NCBI RefSeq assembly: GCF_015560805.1
Contig: NZ_JADMSO010000006.1
Span: forward strand, 1 to 64,000
DNA: 64,000 bases
DNA from: Mediterraneibacter glycyrrhizinilyticus
GTDB lineage: Bacteria > Bacillota > Clostridia > Lachnospirales > Lachnospiraceae
Reading direction: 5' to 3'
Numbering within the stretch: position 1 is the stretch's first letter; every line of letters starts with the position of its first letter. Below, piece by piece: positions 32,270 through 40,658 of the stretch. Position numbers and translations under genes: made by a program. The notes beneath the pieces were generated by a model, which made no database searches, was not told where the DNA came from, and saw only the letters and a list, made by a program, of their open reading frames with translations.

Positions 32270-32717
32270 GTCTTATAAGTTGGAATTGGAAGCAACGATG
32301 CTGAATATTAACGGAACGCATAATCAGAATTTGAAAGAAGCTTGTCGGACGCTGAAAGAATATGCAATTTATACAGACAAGATCCGTAAGTATGCAGAGG
32401 AAATGAGTCTGGAAGATGCGGTGGAACGGGCAATTTGCGAGTGTATAAAAGAGGGAGTCTTAAAAGAATTTCTGGAGAAACACAGAGCGGAGGCAAAAGC
32501 GATGAGTATCTTTGAATATGATCAGGAAAAGCATATACGGATGGAACGTGAAGAGGCATGGGAAGAGGGACGACGCGAGGGAAGAGAATCGGGGCTCCGT
32601 GAAGGAGAAGAAAACACCAAACGGATTTTTAAGTTAGCGCAGGCAGGAAAGACTCCAAAGGAGATCGCCGAAATATGTGAAGTCAGTGTGGAGAAAGTGC
32701 AGCATATTTTGGAATAG
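32268..32717 (+). pseudogene. 5'-truncated Rpn-family (PD-(D/E)XK) nuclease/transposase fragment
   Basis: The translated segment starting KSYKLELEATMLNIN and continuing with LKEACRTLKEYAIYTDKIR, the ECIKEGVL block, MSIFEYDQEKHIRMERE and a charged Glu/Gly/Arg linker is the C-terminal half of a recombination-promoting nuclease. The N-terminal catalytic domain is missing. The fragment begins exactly where the permease frame ends. The palindrome that follows it has a related copy at 22 kb. Confidence 0.75.
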
Positions 32718-32722
32718 GCTGC

Positions 32723-32764
32723 TACCCAAAGCGAACACTGGTTTAAAAGTGTTCGCTTTGGGTA
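32723..32764. terminator. Strong palindromic hairpin after the Rpn fragment
   Basis: Perfect 17-bp arms, TACCCAAAGCGAACACT (32723-32739) and AGTGTTCGCTTTGGGTA (32748-32764), with an 8-base loop. Confidence 0.75.
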
Positions 32765-32850
32765 TTCACATTTTGTAAATTTCAGATTAGGTAGCACCGG
32801 AGAGGAGCTGACGCTGCTTCTCTCCGGCGCTGCGATGTATGTTCATATGT

Positions 32851-34074
32851 TCAGCTTACTATTTGATGATGTTTAAATCCCCGGTATGCAAAAGGAATCA
32901 GAATGATACAGAGGCAGAGTGCAGTCACCGGCATCATCACATACGGAGGTATAACGACACCGGCAATTTCATAAGGGATCATGGAAAATATATAATCATA
33001 CTGCATCATATTTGCCGGCATCAGATGGAAGAGCAGGTAACCAAGAAGCGGGTATGCTGACACTTTGACGAACATCGGGACGCATAAGAGCAGCACCGAC
33101 AGTATGATCACGCCAAATGCCGACTTCATTCTGGAAGAGAAAAACATGGTCAAAGCGGACATACACATGCAGGCAAAAAATACGCAGATACTTTGTAAAA
33201 GCGCAGCTTGTTTCAGCGTGAGCGGATAAGGAAACAGGGCGTCGTAGATTTGTACATTGGCATTGCCGCCGTCGAATCCAAATGTCAGCATGGATTGAAC
33301 ATAAGACTGCAAAGTGACGAGCAGCGTGACGATCCCGGTCATCGAAAATCCGGTAAAGAATTTAGCTTTGATCAGTTTTCCTTTTCCATATCGGGCGCTT
33401 AGGAGCAGCTGATCTGTATGGTTGGAGTATTCTCCGGCAAAAAGCGGAGCCAGACAGATCGCCATGACAAATGCAGCCATCACACCGGAGGTTGCCATGA
33501 TCGTCATAAAACGGGTATAGCCGTCGGAATAAGAGAAAATCCATGGTTCTTTCACTTCCGCAGAGTACTGCATCATAATTTCTTTGGCATTTTCACTGAT
33601 CGGCGCATTTTCAATCTGTTTGGTCATACAAAGTTCGCGGATCTCGTAGAACTGTTCTGCGCGTGCCGGATCCAGTGTTCCCATTTCCGGTGCGCCGAAA
33701 CGGACGTTGGGCGTGTCATACACCTGCCTTGCCAGACTATAAATGGAGCTGTATTTTCGGGCATTTTTTTGATATTCCTCCGTACTCTGATAAACAGCGG
33801 CAGAATCCGGTATTGTCTGATAGGCATCTGCCGTCTCCATTAATAATTTATCGTCCAATATTCTGCCGGATAATTCCCGTGCGTATGCACGGTCTTTTTT
33901 CATAGCCTCCGCATTTGACTCAAAAAGTTCCCCCTCAATATAGTAGCTTCCCATCAACGTGCCCCAGATTGAGAAGACAGAGAGGAACAACGTCAGCAGG
34001 AGCGCAATTTTTACGGAACGTTTTCCGAGAATTTTACGGTATTCAAAACTAACCAGTGTCCAAAATTCTTTCAT
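32851..34074 (-). CDS. ABC-2-type transporter permease
   Basis: A 407-residue membrane protein with an N-terminal helix (ILGKRSVKIALLLTLFLSVF), a long external segment of about 150 residues, and at least five helices in the C-terminal half (MTIMATSGVMAAFVMAIC and on). This is the layout of ABC-2 permeases such as those exporting peptides or antibiotics. Its start overlaps the stop of the ATPase gene by four bases. It is the last gene of the sigma-factor operon. Confidence 0.85.
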   Translation of the reverse strand: MKEFWTLVSFEYRKILGKRSVKIALLLTLFLSVFSIWGTLMGSYYIEGELFESNAEAMKKDRAYARELSGRILDDKLLMETADAYQTIPDSAAVYQSTEEYQKNARKYSSIYSLARQVYDTPNVRFGAPEMGTLDPARAEQFYEIRELCMTKQIENAPISENAKEIMMQYSAEVKEPWIFSYSDGYTRFMTIMATSGVMAAFVMAICLAPLFAGEYSNHTDQLLLSARYGKGKLIKAKFFTGFSMTGIVTLLVTLQSYVQSMLTFGFDGGNANVQIYDALFPYPLTLKQAALLQSICVFFACMCMSALTMFFSSRMKSAFGVIILSVLLLCVPMFVKVSAYPLLGYLLFHLMPANMMQYDYIFSMIPYEIAGVVIPPYVMMPVTALCLCIILIPFAYRGFKHHQIVS

Positions 34075-34937
34075 TGTTCTGCCTCCTCCTGAAAATAATA
34101 TAAATAAAGGTCTTCAAGTGTCGGTTCTGCGGATACGGCATTTTCCCGGGGAATGGTGTCGCTGATCACCCGTAAAATGATGTCTTTTCCGCTATTACGC
34201 AGATTGATCACCGTATGCTCGGTACAGAGTTGTTCGGCATTTGTTTCCGGAACGCAGCATTCCCAGATTTTTCCGTGGATCGTCCGGATGATCTCGTCGC
34301 GGCTTCCCTGGTGGAGGATCTGTCCGTCTTTCATCATCAGGATTTCTCCGGCGATATATTCCACATCAGATACGATATGTGTGGATAAAAGTACGATCCG
34401 GTCTTGACCAAGGCGGGAGATCAGATTGCGGAATTTTACGCGCTCTTTTGGATCCAGTCCGGCGGTAGGTTCGTCCAGGATCAGGATCTTGGGATCATTT
34501 AACAATGCCTGCGCGATCCCCAAACGCTGTTTCATTCCGCCGGAGAGTGTTTTGATCTTTCGTTTTGACTCTTTCTCCAACGAAACCAGTCTCAGGAGAC
34601 TGGCGGTACGTTCGCAGGCAGGATTTTTGGGAAGTCCTTTGAGTGCGGCGAGATACATCATAAAATCCTGTACGCGAAAATCCGGATAATATCCGAAGTT
34701 TTGTGGGAGATAGCCGAGCACATCCCGGTAGGCTTCCTGCCGGACGTCAATGCCGTCATACGTGATCTCACCGGAGGTTGGAGTCATGACGCCGCAGATC
34801 ATTCGCATCAGCGTTGTTTTTCCGGCGCCGTTTGCTCCGAGCAGTCCGTAAACGCCGCTTTTCATCCGCAGGGAAATTCGGTCGCATGCTATTTTATTTC
34901 CGTATTGTTTGGTTACCCGGTTTAAATATAATTCCAT
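34071..34937 (-). CDS. ABC transporter ATP-binding protein (BcrA/CcmA type)
   Basis: A 288-residue ATPase with Walker A GANGAGKTT, signature LSGGMKQRLGIAQALL, Walker B ILILDEPTAGLD and H-loop LLSTHIV. A ~70-residue C-terminal extension probably docks the permease. AAAGGGGAA precedes the start. It forms an exporter with the following ABC-2 permease; bacitracin/lantibiotic-type resistance exporters are close relatives. The substrate is unknown. Confidence 0.92.
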   Translation of the reverse strand: MELYLNRVTKQYGNKIACDRISLRMKSGVYGLLGANGAGKTTLMRMICGVMTPTSGEITYDGIDVRQEAYRDVLGYLPQNFGYYPDFRVQDFMMYLAALKGLPKNPACERTASLLRLVSLEKESKRKIKTLSGGMKQRLGIAQALLNDPKILILDEPTAGLDPKERVKFRNLISRLGQDRIVLLSTHIVSDVEYIAGEILMMKDGQILHQGSRDEIIRTIHGKIWECCVPETNAEQLCTEHTVINLRNSGKDIILRVISDTIPRENAVSAEPTLEDLYLYYFQEEAEQ

Positions 34938-34962
34938 AGTGATTGTTCCCCTTTCGTGATCG

Positions 34963-35694
34963 TCAGTGTATGAAGAGCAGCTGTCCTTTGCGTGCTGACG
35001 ATAAGAGTTCTTTACCTTGTTTCAGCAGAAAGCAGACAGAAGCCAGACAAAGGAATTCCCAGACCGGGAGCAGATCCGGGTGGTAAAAATATGCTCCGGA
35101 ACTGCCGGCGAGATCATGCGCGATACTGATAAAAGCAGACGCGGCGGCACAGAAATATATGGATTCATTTCGCGGCGTTCTTCTTATGATCCAGAGAGAA
35201 AGTGCGGCAGTCATGGTACATGGTGTGATCAGATAAAGCACGGTCCTGAGCAGATAAAATTCGGACTGTGTGCTGACAATTCCGATAATAACGCCTAAAA
35301 TAAGGAAATCGACCGTTCCGAAAATGAGGAAGCGAGCCATCAATATCTGGGAAAGGCTGTATTTACAACTCATTTCCAGTTCGACCATATTCCATTGCGT
35401 GGATCTGGCAAATTCTGTAGTTGTGATCAAAGTCAGAAACGGCAGCAATGCAGCGGTTTTCCAGCATACGCCATCGGAAGCGAATCGGACAATCCCGATA
35501 CATGCGAGCAGGATAAAAATGGAAAAAATCCAGGTACGTTTCCGGATATATTGAAGCTGTGTAAAGAAAAATCCTCGCGGATCTAATTGCGGGACAGGCA
35601 TTGTCTTTAAAAATGCTTCTTTTCGTTTGGGAGCAGGAGCGGCGAACGCAAGGGTAAGTTCGTGGCTCCAGTCTTTTTTTCGCATCTGTTTCAT
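34963..35694 (-). CDS. Membrane protein, probable anti-sigma partner
   Basis: A 243-residue protein. The first ~50 residues are cytosolic and basic (KKDWSHELTLAFAAPAPKRK). About six hydrophobic helices follow (WIFSIFILLACIGIVRFAS, FLILGVIIGIV, and others). Its start overlaps the ECF sigma stop (ATGA), the usual place for an anti-sigma factor. No zinc-binding HxxxCxxC is present. It may hold the sigma factor at the membrane, or be a further transporter part. Confidence 0.6.
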   Translation of the reverse strand: MKQMRKKDWSHELTLAFAAPAPKRKEAFLKTMPVPQLDPRGFFFTQLQYIRKRTWIFSIFILLACIGIVRFASDGVCWKTAALLPFLTLITTTEFARSTQWNMVELEMSCKYSLSQILMARFLIFGTVDFLILGVIIGIVSTQSEFYLLRTVLYLITPCTMTAALSLWIIRRTPRNESIYFCAAASAFISIAHDLAGSSGAYFYHPDLLPVWEFLCLASVCFLLKQGKELLSSARKGQLLFIH

Positions 35695-36170
35695 GAAAAA
35701 TCCTCCTTTCGTAGTCGTGTTTTCAAATGTTCCAGCGCAGTCTTTGTCTTTCGATAGACTGCAAAACGGGACAGTCCGGTAATTTCGGAGAGTTCGCTGA
35801 CCGTCAGTTCATTGACATAACGAAGAAGCAGGAGTTCCTGTTCATCCTCGGGCAGCACATGCAATGCCTGACGGATAACAAGCGTCAGTTCGGTTTGTTC
35901 GATCATCCGGTGTTGGGCGACATCCTCCAGAGCGTCTTCCGGGAGTTCTTTTTCCCTGTCAAAAGTCCGCAGCCGAAAATGGTCTGTACATAAATTTCTT
36001 GCGATCGTATACAAGTACGGAAGTTGTTTTCCGATTTCAGAATAAGAAGTCTGTGAGAAAAAGCGAAGAAAAGTTTCCTGCGTCAGATCTTCTGCAAGCA
36101 CGGCATTTTTTACTTTGTGATAACAATAGCGGTAGATTTTATCATATTGATCGCGGATCTCGATCGCCAT
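35691..36170 (-). CDS. ECF-type RNA polymerase sigma factor
   Basis: A 159-residue sigma-70 family protein with region 2 (DKIYRYCYHKVKNAVLAEDL, TQETFLRFF) and region 4 (VNELTVSELSEITGLSRFAVYRKT). It heads an operon with a membrane protein and a two-part ABC exporter. The set looks like a cell-envelope stress module that senses a compound and pumps it out. GGAGG precedes the start. Its own promoter consensus was not identified. Confidence 0.9.
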   Translation of the reverse strand: MAIEIRDQYDKIYRYCYHKVKNAVLAEDLTQETFLRFFSQTSYSEIGKQLPYLYTIARNLCTDHFRLRTFDREKELPEDALEDVAQHRMIEQTELTLVIRQALHVLPEDEQELLLLRYVNELTVSELSEITGLSRFAVYRKTKTALEHLKTRLRKEDFS

Positions 36171-36241
36171 AGAGGAAACCTCCTTTCATAAGGAATAACG
36201 GATCGAAGGCAGTGCATGTGCGAAAAAAGTATAAAAATACA

Positions 36242-36270
36242 AGCAGCAACTCTTTTTTCAGAATTGCTGC
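36242..36270 (-). terminator. Terminator of the phosphofructokinase gene
   Basis: On the minus strand, GCAGCAATTC pairs with GAGTTGCTGC, followed by TTGTATTTTT. Confidence 0.6.
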
Positions 36271-36312
36271 CTGTGTTTCGCTGGAAAGCACGAGTGAAAA
36301 ATTCAGTTATGT

Positions 36313-37545
36313 CTATTTCCGGTAGGCGAATTTCGGGAGTCCCTCCTCGGTCGGAACGGTGACTTCTCCCAGGATCAGCGGCGCGGCATAACGGATGAAA
36401 TCGTCTTTGATATCGGAACCGTCTTTTGAGATCCATTCAAGAGGAACTGTTTTTTCCTGATTGCAGATCAGATTGACGTCTTCCATTACATAGTCAATGC
36501 AGTAATCCCCGGAAGCGAGTTGAGAGCGGTGAAATGCGATCATCTTTCCGGTAGCGCCCTCGACCGCACATTTGACGCCGTAGGCGCCGGAAGCGATGGC
36601 TTCTTTCTGGTCTGTTTTAGAGAGCATGGAAGAAGAGCAGCGCTGGCAGACGTTTAATTCGATCGAGCGGACTTTGACACCGATCCGGTCCTTAACGAGA
36701 TTTTCCAGATATTTTCCGGAACCGGTGAGCATTTTGTGTCCGAATGTATCGACGCCGACGTCGCTGGCAAGTTCACAGACAAACGTGCCGTTGCCGTCGT
36801 TGATCCCCTCAGAGATGCAGACAACCAGGTTTGGCGTGTGTTCCAGTGAAGCTTTTACTTTTTCGATAAATGCGTCCGGATCAAATGCGACTTCCGGCAG
36901 ATAGATCAGAACCGGATTGTCGCCGTCAAATTTGCGGGCGAGTACGCTTGCCGCGGTCAGCCATCCGGCATGACGTCCCATGATCTCGACGATCGTCACG
37001 GATTTTTTGTTGTCGTAAACGGATGCGTCGACGGCGATCTCACGAACGGTGGACGCAACATATTTTGCGGCGCTTCCGAATCCCGGCGTATGATCGGTGA
37101 GCACGAGATCGTTGTCGATCGTTTTCGGGATTCCGATGAACCGGATGTCGCTTTCGATCGTTTCCGCATAGCGGGAAAGCTTGCTGACTGTGTCCATGGA
37201 ATCGTTGCCGCCGATATAGAAAAAGTAGCCGATATTTTTGGCTGCAAATTTTTCAAACAACTCCGGATAGACCGGATCGTTCAAATCTTCCGGCAGCTTG
37301 TAGCGGCAGGATCCGAGGTAGGATCCGGGAGTTGTTTTGATCAGTTCCAGTTCGCCGGACTGTTCCAGCGGTTTCATATCCATGATCTGATCGTGCAGGA
37401 ATCCCTCGATTCCGTTGATCATTCCGTAGACCGTTCCGAGTGTGTCTTCGCGGTTCAGTGCTTCATATACAACGCCGTACAGACTGGCATTGATGACCGC
37501 AGTCGGTCCGCCGGACTGTCCGACAATTACATTTTTCCTCTGCAT
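36313..37545 (-). CDS. 6-phosphofructokinase, pyrophosphate-dependent type
   Basis: A 410-residue cytosolic glycolytic enzyme phosphorylating fructose 6-phosphate. The phosphate-binding motif is GGNDS (112-116). Asp115 stands where ATP-dependent enzymes have Gly, a substitution that marks the PPi-using group. Further motifs are PKTIDND (sugar-binding) and EIMGRHAGWL. GGAGGA lies before 37545; an in-frame ATG at 37650 would add an unconserved leader. PPi use saves ATP and is common in anaerobic Clostridia. Confidence 0.9.
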   Translation of the reverse strand: MQRKNVIVGQSGGPTAVINASLYGVVYEALNREDTLGTVYGMINGIEGFLHDQIMDMKPLEQSGELELIKTTPGSYLGSCRYKLPEDLNDPVYPELFEKFAAKNIGYFFYIGGNDSMDTVSKLSRYAETIESDIRFIGIPKTIDNDLVLTDHTPGFGSAAKYVASTVREIAVDASVYDNKKSVTIVEIMGRHAGWLTAASVLARKFDGDNPVLIYLPEVAFDPDAFIEKVKASLEHTPNLVVCISEGINDGNGTFVCELASDVGVDTFGHKMLTGSGKYLENLVKDRIGVKVRSIELNVCQRCSSSMLSKTDQKEAIASGAYGVKCAVEGATGKMIAFHRSQLASGDYCIDYVMEDVNLICNQEKTVPLEWISKDGSDIKDDFIRYAAPLILGEVTVPTEEGLPKFAYRK

Positions 37546-37798
37546 GAAAAGTTCCTCCGTTTTGTTTGAATTTGAAACTCTACTTATCTTAACATGGGAA
37601 AATGGGACTGGCAAGGCGGAAAGTTCATTGACGGAAGAAACGTGTGGCATGTGTCGCGATATTTGCGAAGTGAGTATCGGAGATGGTTGCGGAGGACTTT
37701 GGGTGCATTTTCAGGGCATTTTCAGAGGAAAACTGGCGACAGGATCCGGAACGTGGTACAATAAAGGTAATTTCAAAAATCAGTAGGAGGGAGACAAT

Positions 37799-38683
37799 AT
37801 GTCTGGTATTGGATTAAAGGTAAGAGCGGAATTTCAAAAAGGAGATGATATCCGGGATGCGGGACTTACAACGCCGGATTTCGTAGAGCGTACGGATGAT
37901 ATTTTATATGGAGAGGATCCGAAATGGCAGGTGCTGGATCTGTATCGTCCGAAAAACAGAACAGGGGAAAAGCTTCCGGTGATCGTCAGTATCCACGGCG
38001 GCGGCTGGGTATACGGCGATAAGGAGCGCTATCAATATTACTGCATGAGTCTTGTGGAACATGGATTTGCAGTGGTGAATTTTACTTATCGTCTGGCGCC
38101 GGAATTTCAGTTCCCGGCGGCTTTGGAAGATACGAATCTTGTGGCAGCGTGGATCATGGAGCATGCGGAACAATACCAGTTGGATACGGAGCATATTTTC
38201 GGAGTGGGAGATTCGGCGGGGGCGCATATGCTCGGGCTTTACGCGTCGATCTGTACCAATGCGGAATATGCCGCGCAGTATGAATTTCGGGTACCGGACG
38301 GATTTGCATGGAAAGCGGTTGCCTTGAACTGCGGCGCTTATCAGATCATGGTAAGCGGAGAGGAACAGGATCTGACAGGGATGTTGATGTCGGAACTGCT
38401 TCCGGAGAAAGGAAGTGCGGAGGAATTAGAGAAGATCAATGTGATCGCCCATGTGACAGAGTCATTTCCGACGGCATTTGTGATGACGTCCAACGGGGAT
38501 TTCCTGAAAAATGATGCGCCTCTGTTGATCCAAAGGCTGATGGAATGTCAGGTGCCGCATGTATTTCATTTTTACGGAGACAAGGATACGACACTGTATC
38601 ATGTATTCCATCTGAATATGAAGACAAAGATTGCGGCAGAATGTAATAAAGAAGAGTGTGATTTTTTCGGAAAATTTTTATAG
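37799..38683 (+). CDS. Alpha/beta-hydrolase esterase (HSL/BD-FAE-like)
   Basis: A 294-residue cytosolic hydrolase with the oxyanion motif HGGGWVYG (residues ~68-75), nucleophile Ser in GVGDSAGAHM, and a late Asp/His pair (GDFLKNDAPL and LYHVFHLNM). This pattern fits carboxylesterases that cut short acyl or acetyl esters, including those on xylan sugars. Three glycosidase genes in the window make a carbohydrate esterase plausible. AGGAGGGAGA precedes the start. Confidence 0.88.
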   Translation: MSGIGLKVRAEFQKGDDIRDAGLTTPDFVERTDDILYGEDPKWQVLDLYRPKNRTGEKLPVIVSIHGGGWVYGDKERYQYYCMSLVEHGFAVVNFTYRLAPEFQFPAALEDTNLVAAWIMEHAEQYQLDTEHIFGVGDSAGAHMLGLYASICTNAEYAAQYEFRVPDGFAWKAVALNCGAYQIMVSGEEQDLTGMLMSELLPEKGSAEELEKINVIAHVTESFPTAFVMTSNGDFLKNDAPLLIQRLMECQVPHVFHFYGDKDTTLYHVFHLNMKTKIAAECNKEECDFFGKFL

Positions 38684-38685
38684 GG

Positions 38686-38714
38686 TTGGAAAACCGGGCG
38701 ATTTAGAGTATAAT
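38686..38714 (+). promoter_or_regulatory. Promoter of the glycosyltransferase gene
   Basis: TTGGAA (38686-38691), 17-bp spacer, TATAAT (38709-38714). Confidence 0.65.
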
Positions 38715-38795
38715 GCATCCATAGCGTCGGTGTACAAGGGGGAAACCGGCGGAAGCAGACAGAAGCAAGAACACGGAGGAGAAACAAAAACAGCT

Positions 38796-39812
38796 ATGAA
38801 ATATATTACATTTGCGATTCCATGTTATAACTCAGAAGAATATATGGAGCATGCGATCAATTCGATCCTGCCTGCGGGAGAGGATGTGGAGATTCTTGTC
38901 GTCAATGACGGTTCCAAAGACCAGACGGCGGAGATCGGGAAACGGTATGAAGCGATGTACCCGGGGATCGTCCGGGTGATCGATAAGGAAAACGGCGGTC
39001 ATGGAGATGCGGTCAACGCAGGGCTTTCGCAGGCGTCCGGCGTGTATTTTAAAGTGGTGGACAGCGACGACTGGGTGGATGAAGAGGCGCTCATGAAGAT
39101 CCTGAACAAAGTCAAGGAATTTGTTCGGACAGAATCGGTTGTGGATATGATCATTTCCAATTATGTTTATGAAAAAGTGGGAATGGAGCATAAAAAAGTG
39201 ATCCATTACCGGAACGTACTCCCTCAGAATGAAGTGTTCCGCTGGGATGACATCGGCAGTTTTCATCTGGATCAGTATATTTTGATGCATTCGGTGATCT
39301 ACCGTACGGAAATGTTGAAACTCTGTCAGTTAAAGCTTCCGAAGCATACGTTTTATGTGGACAATATTTATGTGTATTATCCGTTGCCGCATGTACGGAC
39401 GCTTTATTATATGGATGTGGATTTTTACCGCTATTTTATCGGAAGAGAAGATCAGTCAGTCAATGAAAAAGTGATGATCGGTCGTGTGGATCAGCAGATT
39501 TTTGTGACAAAGACGATGATCTCAATGTATGAGCTGCGTCTGATCCCGAGCAAAAAACTTCGGAAATATATGATCAATTATCTGGCGATCATGATGACAG
39601 TTTCATCGATCTTGTGTATCCGGTCGAAAGATAAAGAGAATCTGGAAAAGAAAAGGGAACTTTGGAAATATTTGAAAAAGAAGGATTACAAAACATATTT
39701 TAAAATCCGTCACGGTATTCTGGGACAGACGATGAACCTGCCGGGAAGATCCGGGCGAAAAGTTTCGTCGATGGCATACAGCGTTGCAAGAAGGATCATC
39801 GGCTTTAATTAA
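38796..39812 (+). CDS. Glycosyltransferase family 2
   Basis: A 338-residue protein with the GT-A fold: TFAIPCYNSEEYMEHAI at the start, EILVVNDGSKDQT, and the metal-binding DSDDW. It should move a sugar from a nucleotide donor to a surface glycan or lipid; no membrane helices are evident. The start at 38796 gives the standard MKYITFAIPCYN end; longer frames run into the promoter. GGAGGAGA lies 13 bases before it, a rather wide spacing. Acceptor unknown. Confidence 0.88.
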   Translation: MKYITFAIPCYNSEEYMEHAINSILPAGEDVEILVVNDGSKDQTAEIGKRYEAMYPGIVRVIDKENGGHGDAVNAGLSQASGVYFKVVDSDDWVDEEALMKILNKVKEFVRTESVVDMIISNYVYEKVGMEHKKVIHYRNVLPQNEVFRWDDIGSFHLDQYILMHSVIYRTEMLKLCQLKLPKHTFYVDNIYVYYPLPHVRTLYYMDVDFYRYFIGREDQSVNEKVMIGRVDQQIFVTKTMISMYELRLIPSKKLRKYMINYLAIMMTVSSILCIRSKDKENLEKKRELWKYLKKKDYKTYFKIRHGILGQTMNLPGRSGRKVSSMAYSVARRIIGFN

Positions 39813-39907
39813 ATTTCCAATAATAACAGAAGTTGGATGAAAGCATATTTTATCAGCCATGGCACATACTACTTTAGAAGAAGATTTCAAAAAAAGGAGT
39901 ATGTGAC

Positions 39908-40510
39908 ATGGCTGTTCATTTTGAAGAAAGTAAAACGAAAGAAAATCTGATGCGCGCGTTTGCGGGAGAGAGTCAGGCGAGAAACCGCTATACGATCGCC
40001 GCAGAGCGTGCGCGGCGCGCGGGGATGGATACGATCGCAGAGATGTTTTTGTATACGGCGGATCAGGAGCGGGCGCACGCGGAACGTTTCTATGAACTTT
40101 TGAAAGAGGAATCGGGAAAAACAATTTTTATTGACGGCGGTTATCCGGTAGATCAGCAGGAAAATCTTGCAGACTTGCTGAAAGCGGCAGAGCATAATGA
40201 AAAGGAAGAATTTGAGGAGATTTACCCGGCATTTGCAGAGATTGCGAAACAGGAGGGATTCTTTGAGGCGGCATCGGCATTTCTGCAGATCGCGGAGATC
40301 GAACATGTGCATCAGAAACGATTCGGGAAAGTGGCGAAGATGCTTCAGACAAATCAGTATTACGCGGGAGAGGAGCCGGAAAAATGGATCTGCACAAACT
40401 GCGGATATATCCATGAGGGAAAACAGGCGCCGAAAGTATGTCCGGTCTGCCGTCATGAGCAGGGAGATTTTCTTCCATATGAATTTGCACCATACCGTGT
40501 GGATTCCTAA
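39908..40510 (+). CDS. rbr: Rubrerythrin
   Basis: A 200-residue non-haem iron peroxidase that reduces hydrogen peroxide in anaerobes. The ferritin-like domain carries the di-iron ligands in AFAGESQARNRY, ADQERAHAERF, KEEFEEIYPAF and IAEIEHVHQKRF. The C-terminal rubredoxin domain has two CxxC knuckles (ICTNCGY and CPVCRHEQ). AAAAGGAG precedes the start. Single gene; no PerR box was recognised upstream. Confidence 0.96.
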   Translation: MAVHFEESKTKENLMRAFAGESQARNRYTIAAERARRAGMDTIAEMFLYTADQERAHAERFYELLKEESGKTIFIDGGYPVDQQENLADLLKAAEHNEKEEFEEIYPAFAEIAKQEGFFEAASAFLQIAEIEHVHQKRFGKVAKMLQTNQYYAGEEPEKWICTNCGYIHEGKQAPKVCPVCRHEQGDFLPYEFAPYRVDS

Positions 40511-40570
40511 CCGCATACAGGATAAGGAATGGTCAAAATGTACAAAAAATAATGAAAATTTAAAAATAGA

Positions 40571-40623
40571 TTGACAAATACGTCAGTCTATTTTTATAAT
40601 AAGAATAACGTTAACGTACACGG
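40571..40623 (+). promoter_or_regulatory. Promoter and putative LacI operator of the GH120 gene
   Basis: TTGACA (40571-40576), 18-bp spacer, TATAAT (40595-40600). TAACGTACACGG at 40612-40623 is identical to 1365-1376 before the GH3 gene. Here the site also contains the palindrome ACGTTAACGT. Confidence 0.7.
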
Positions 40624-40658
40624 CATAAAAAACGGAATAGAAAGAAGGAGGAGACGAC

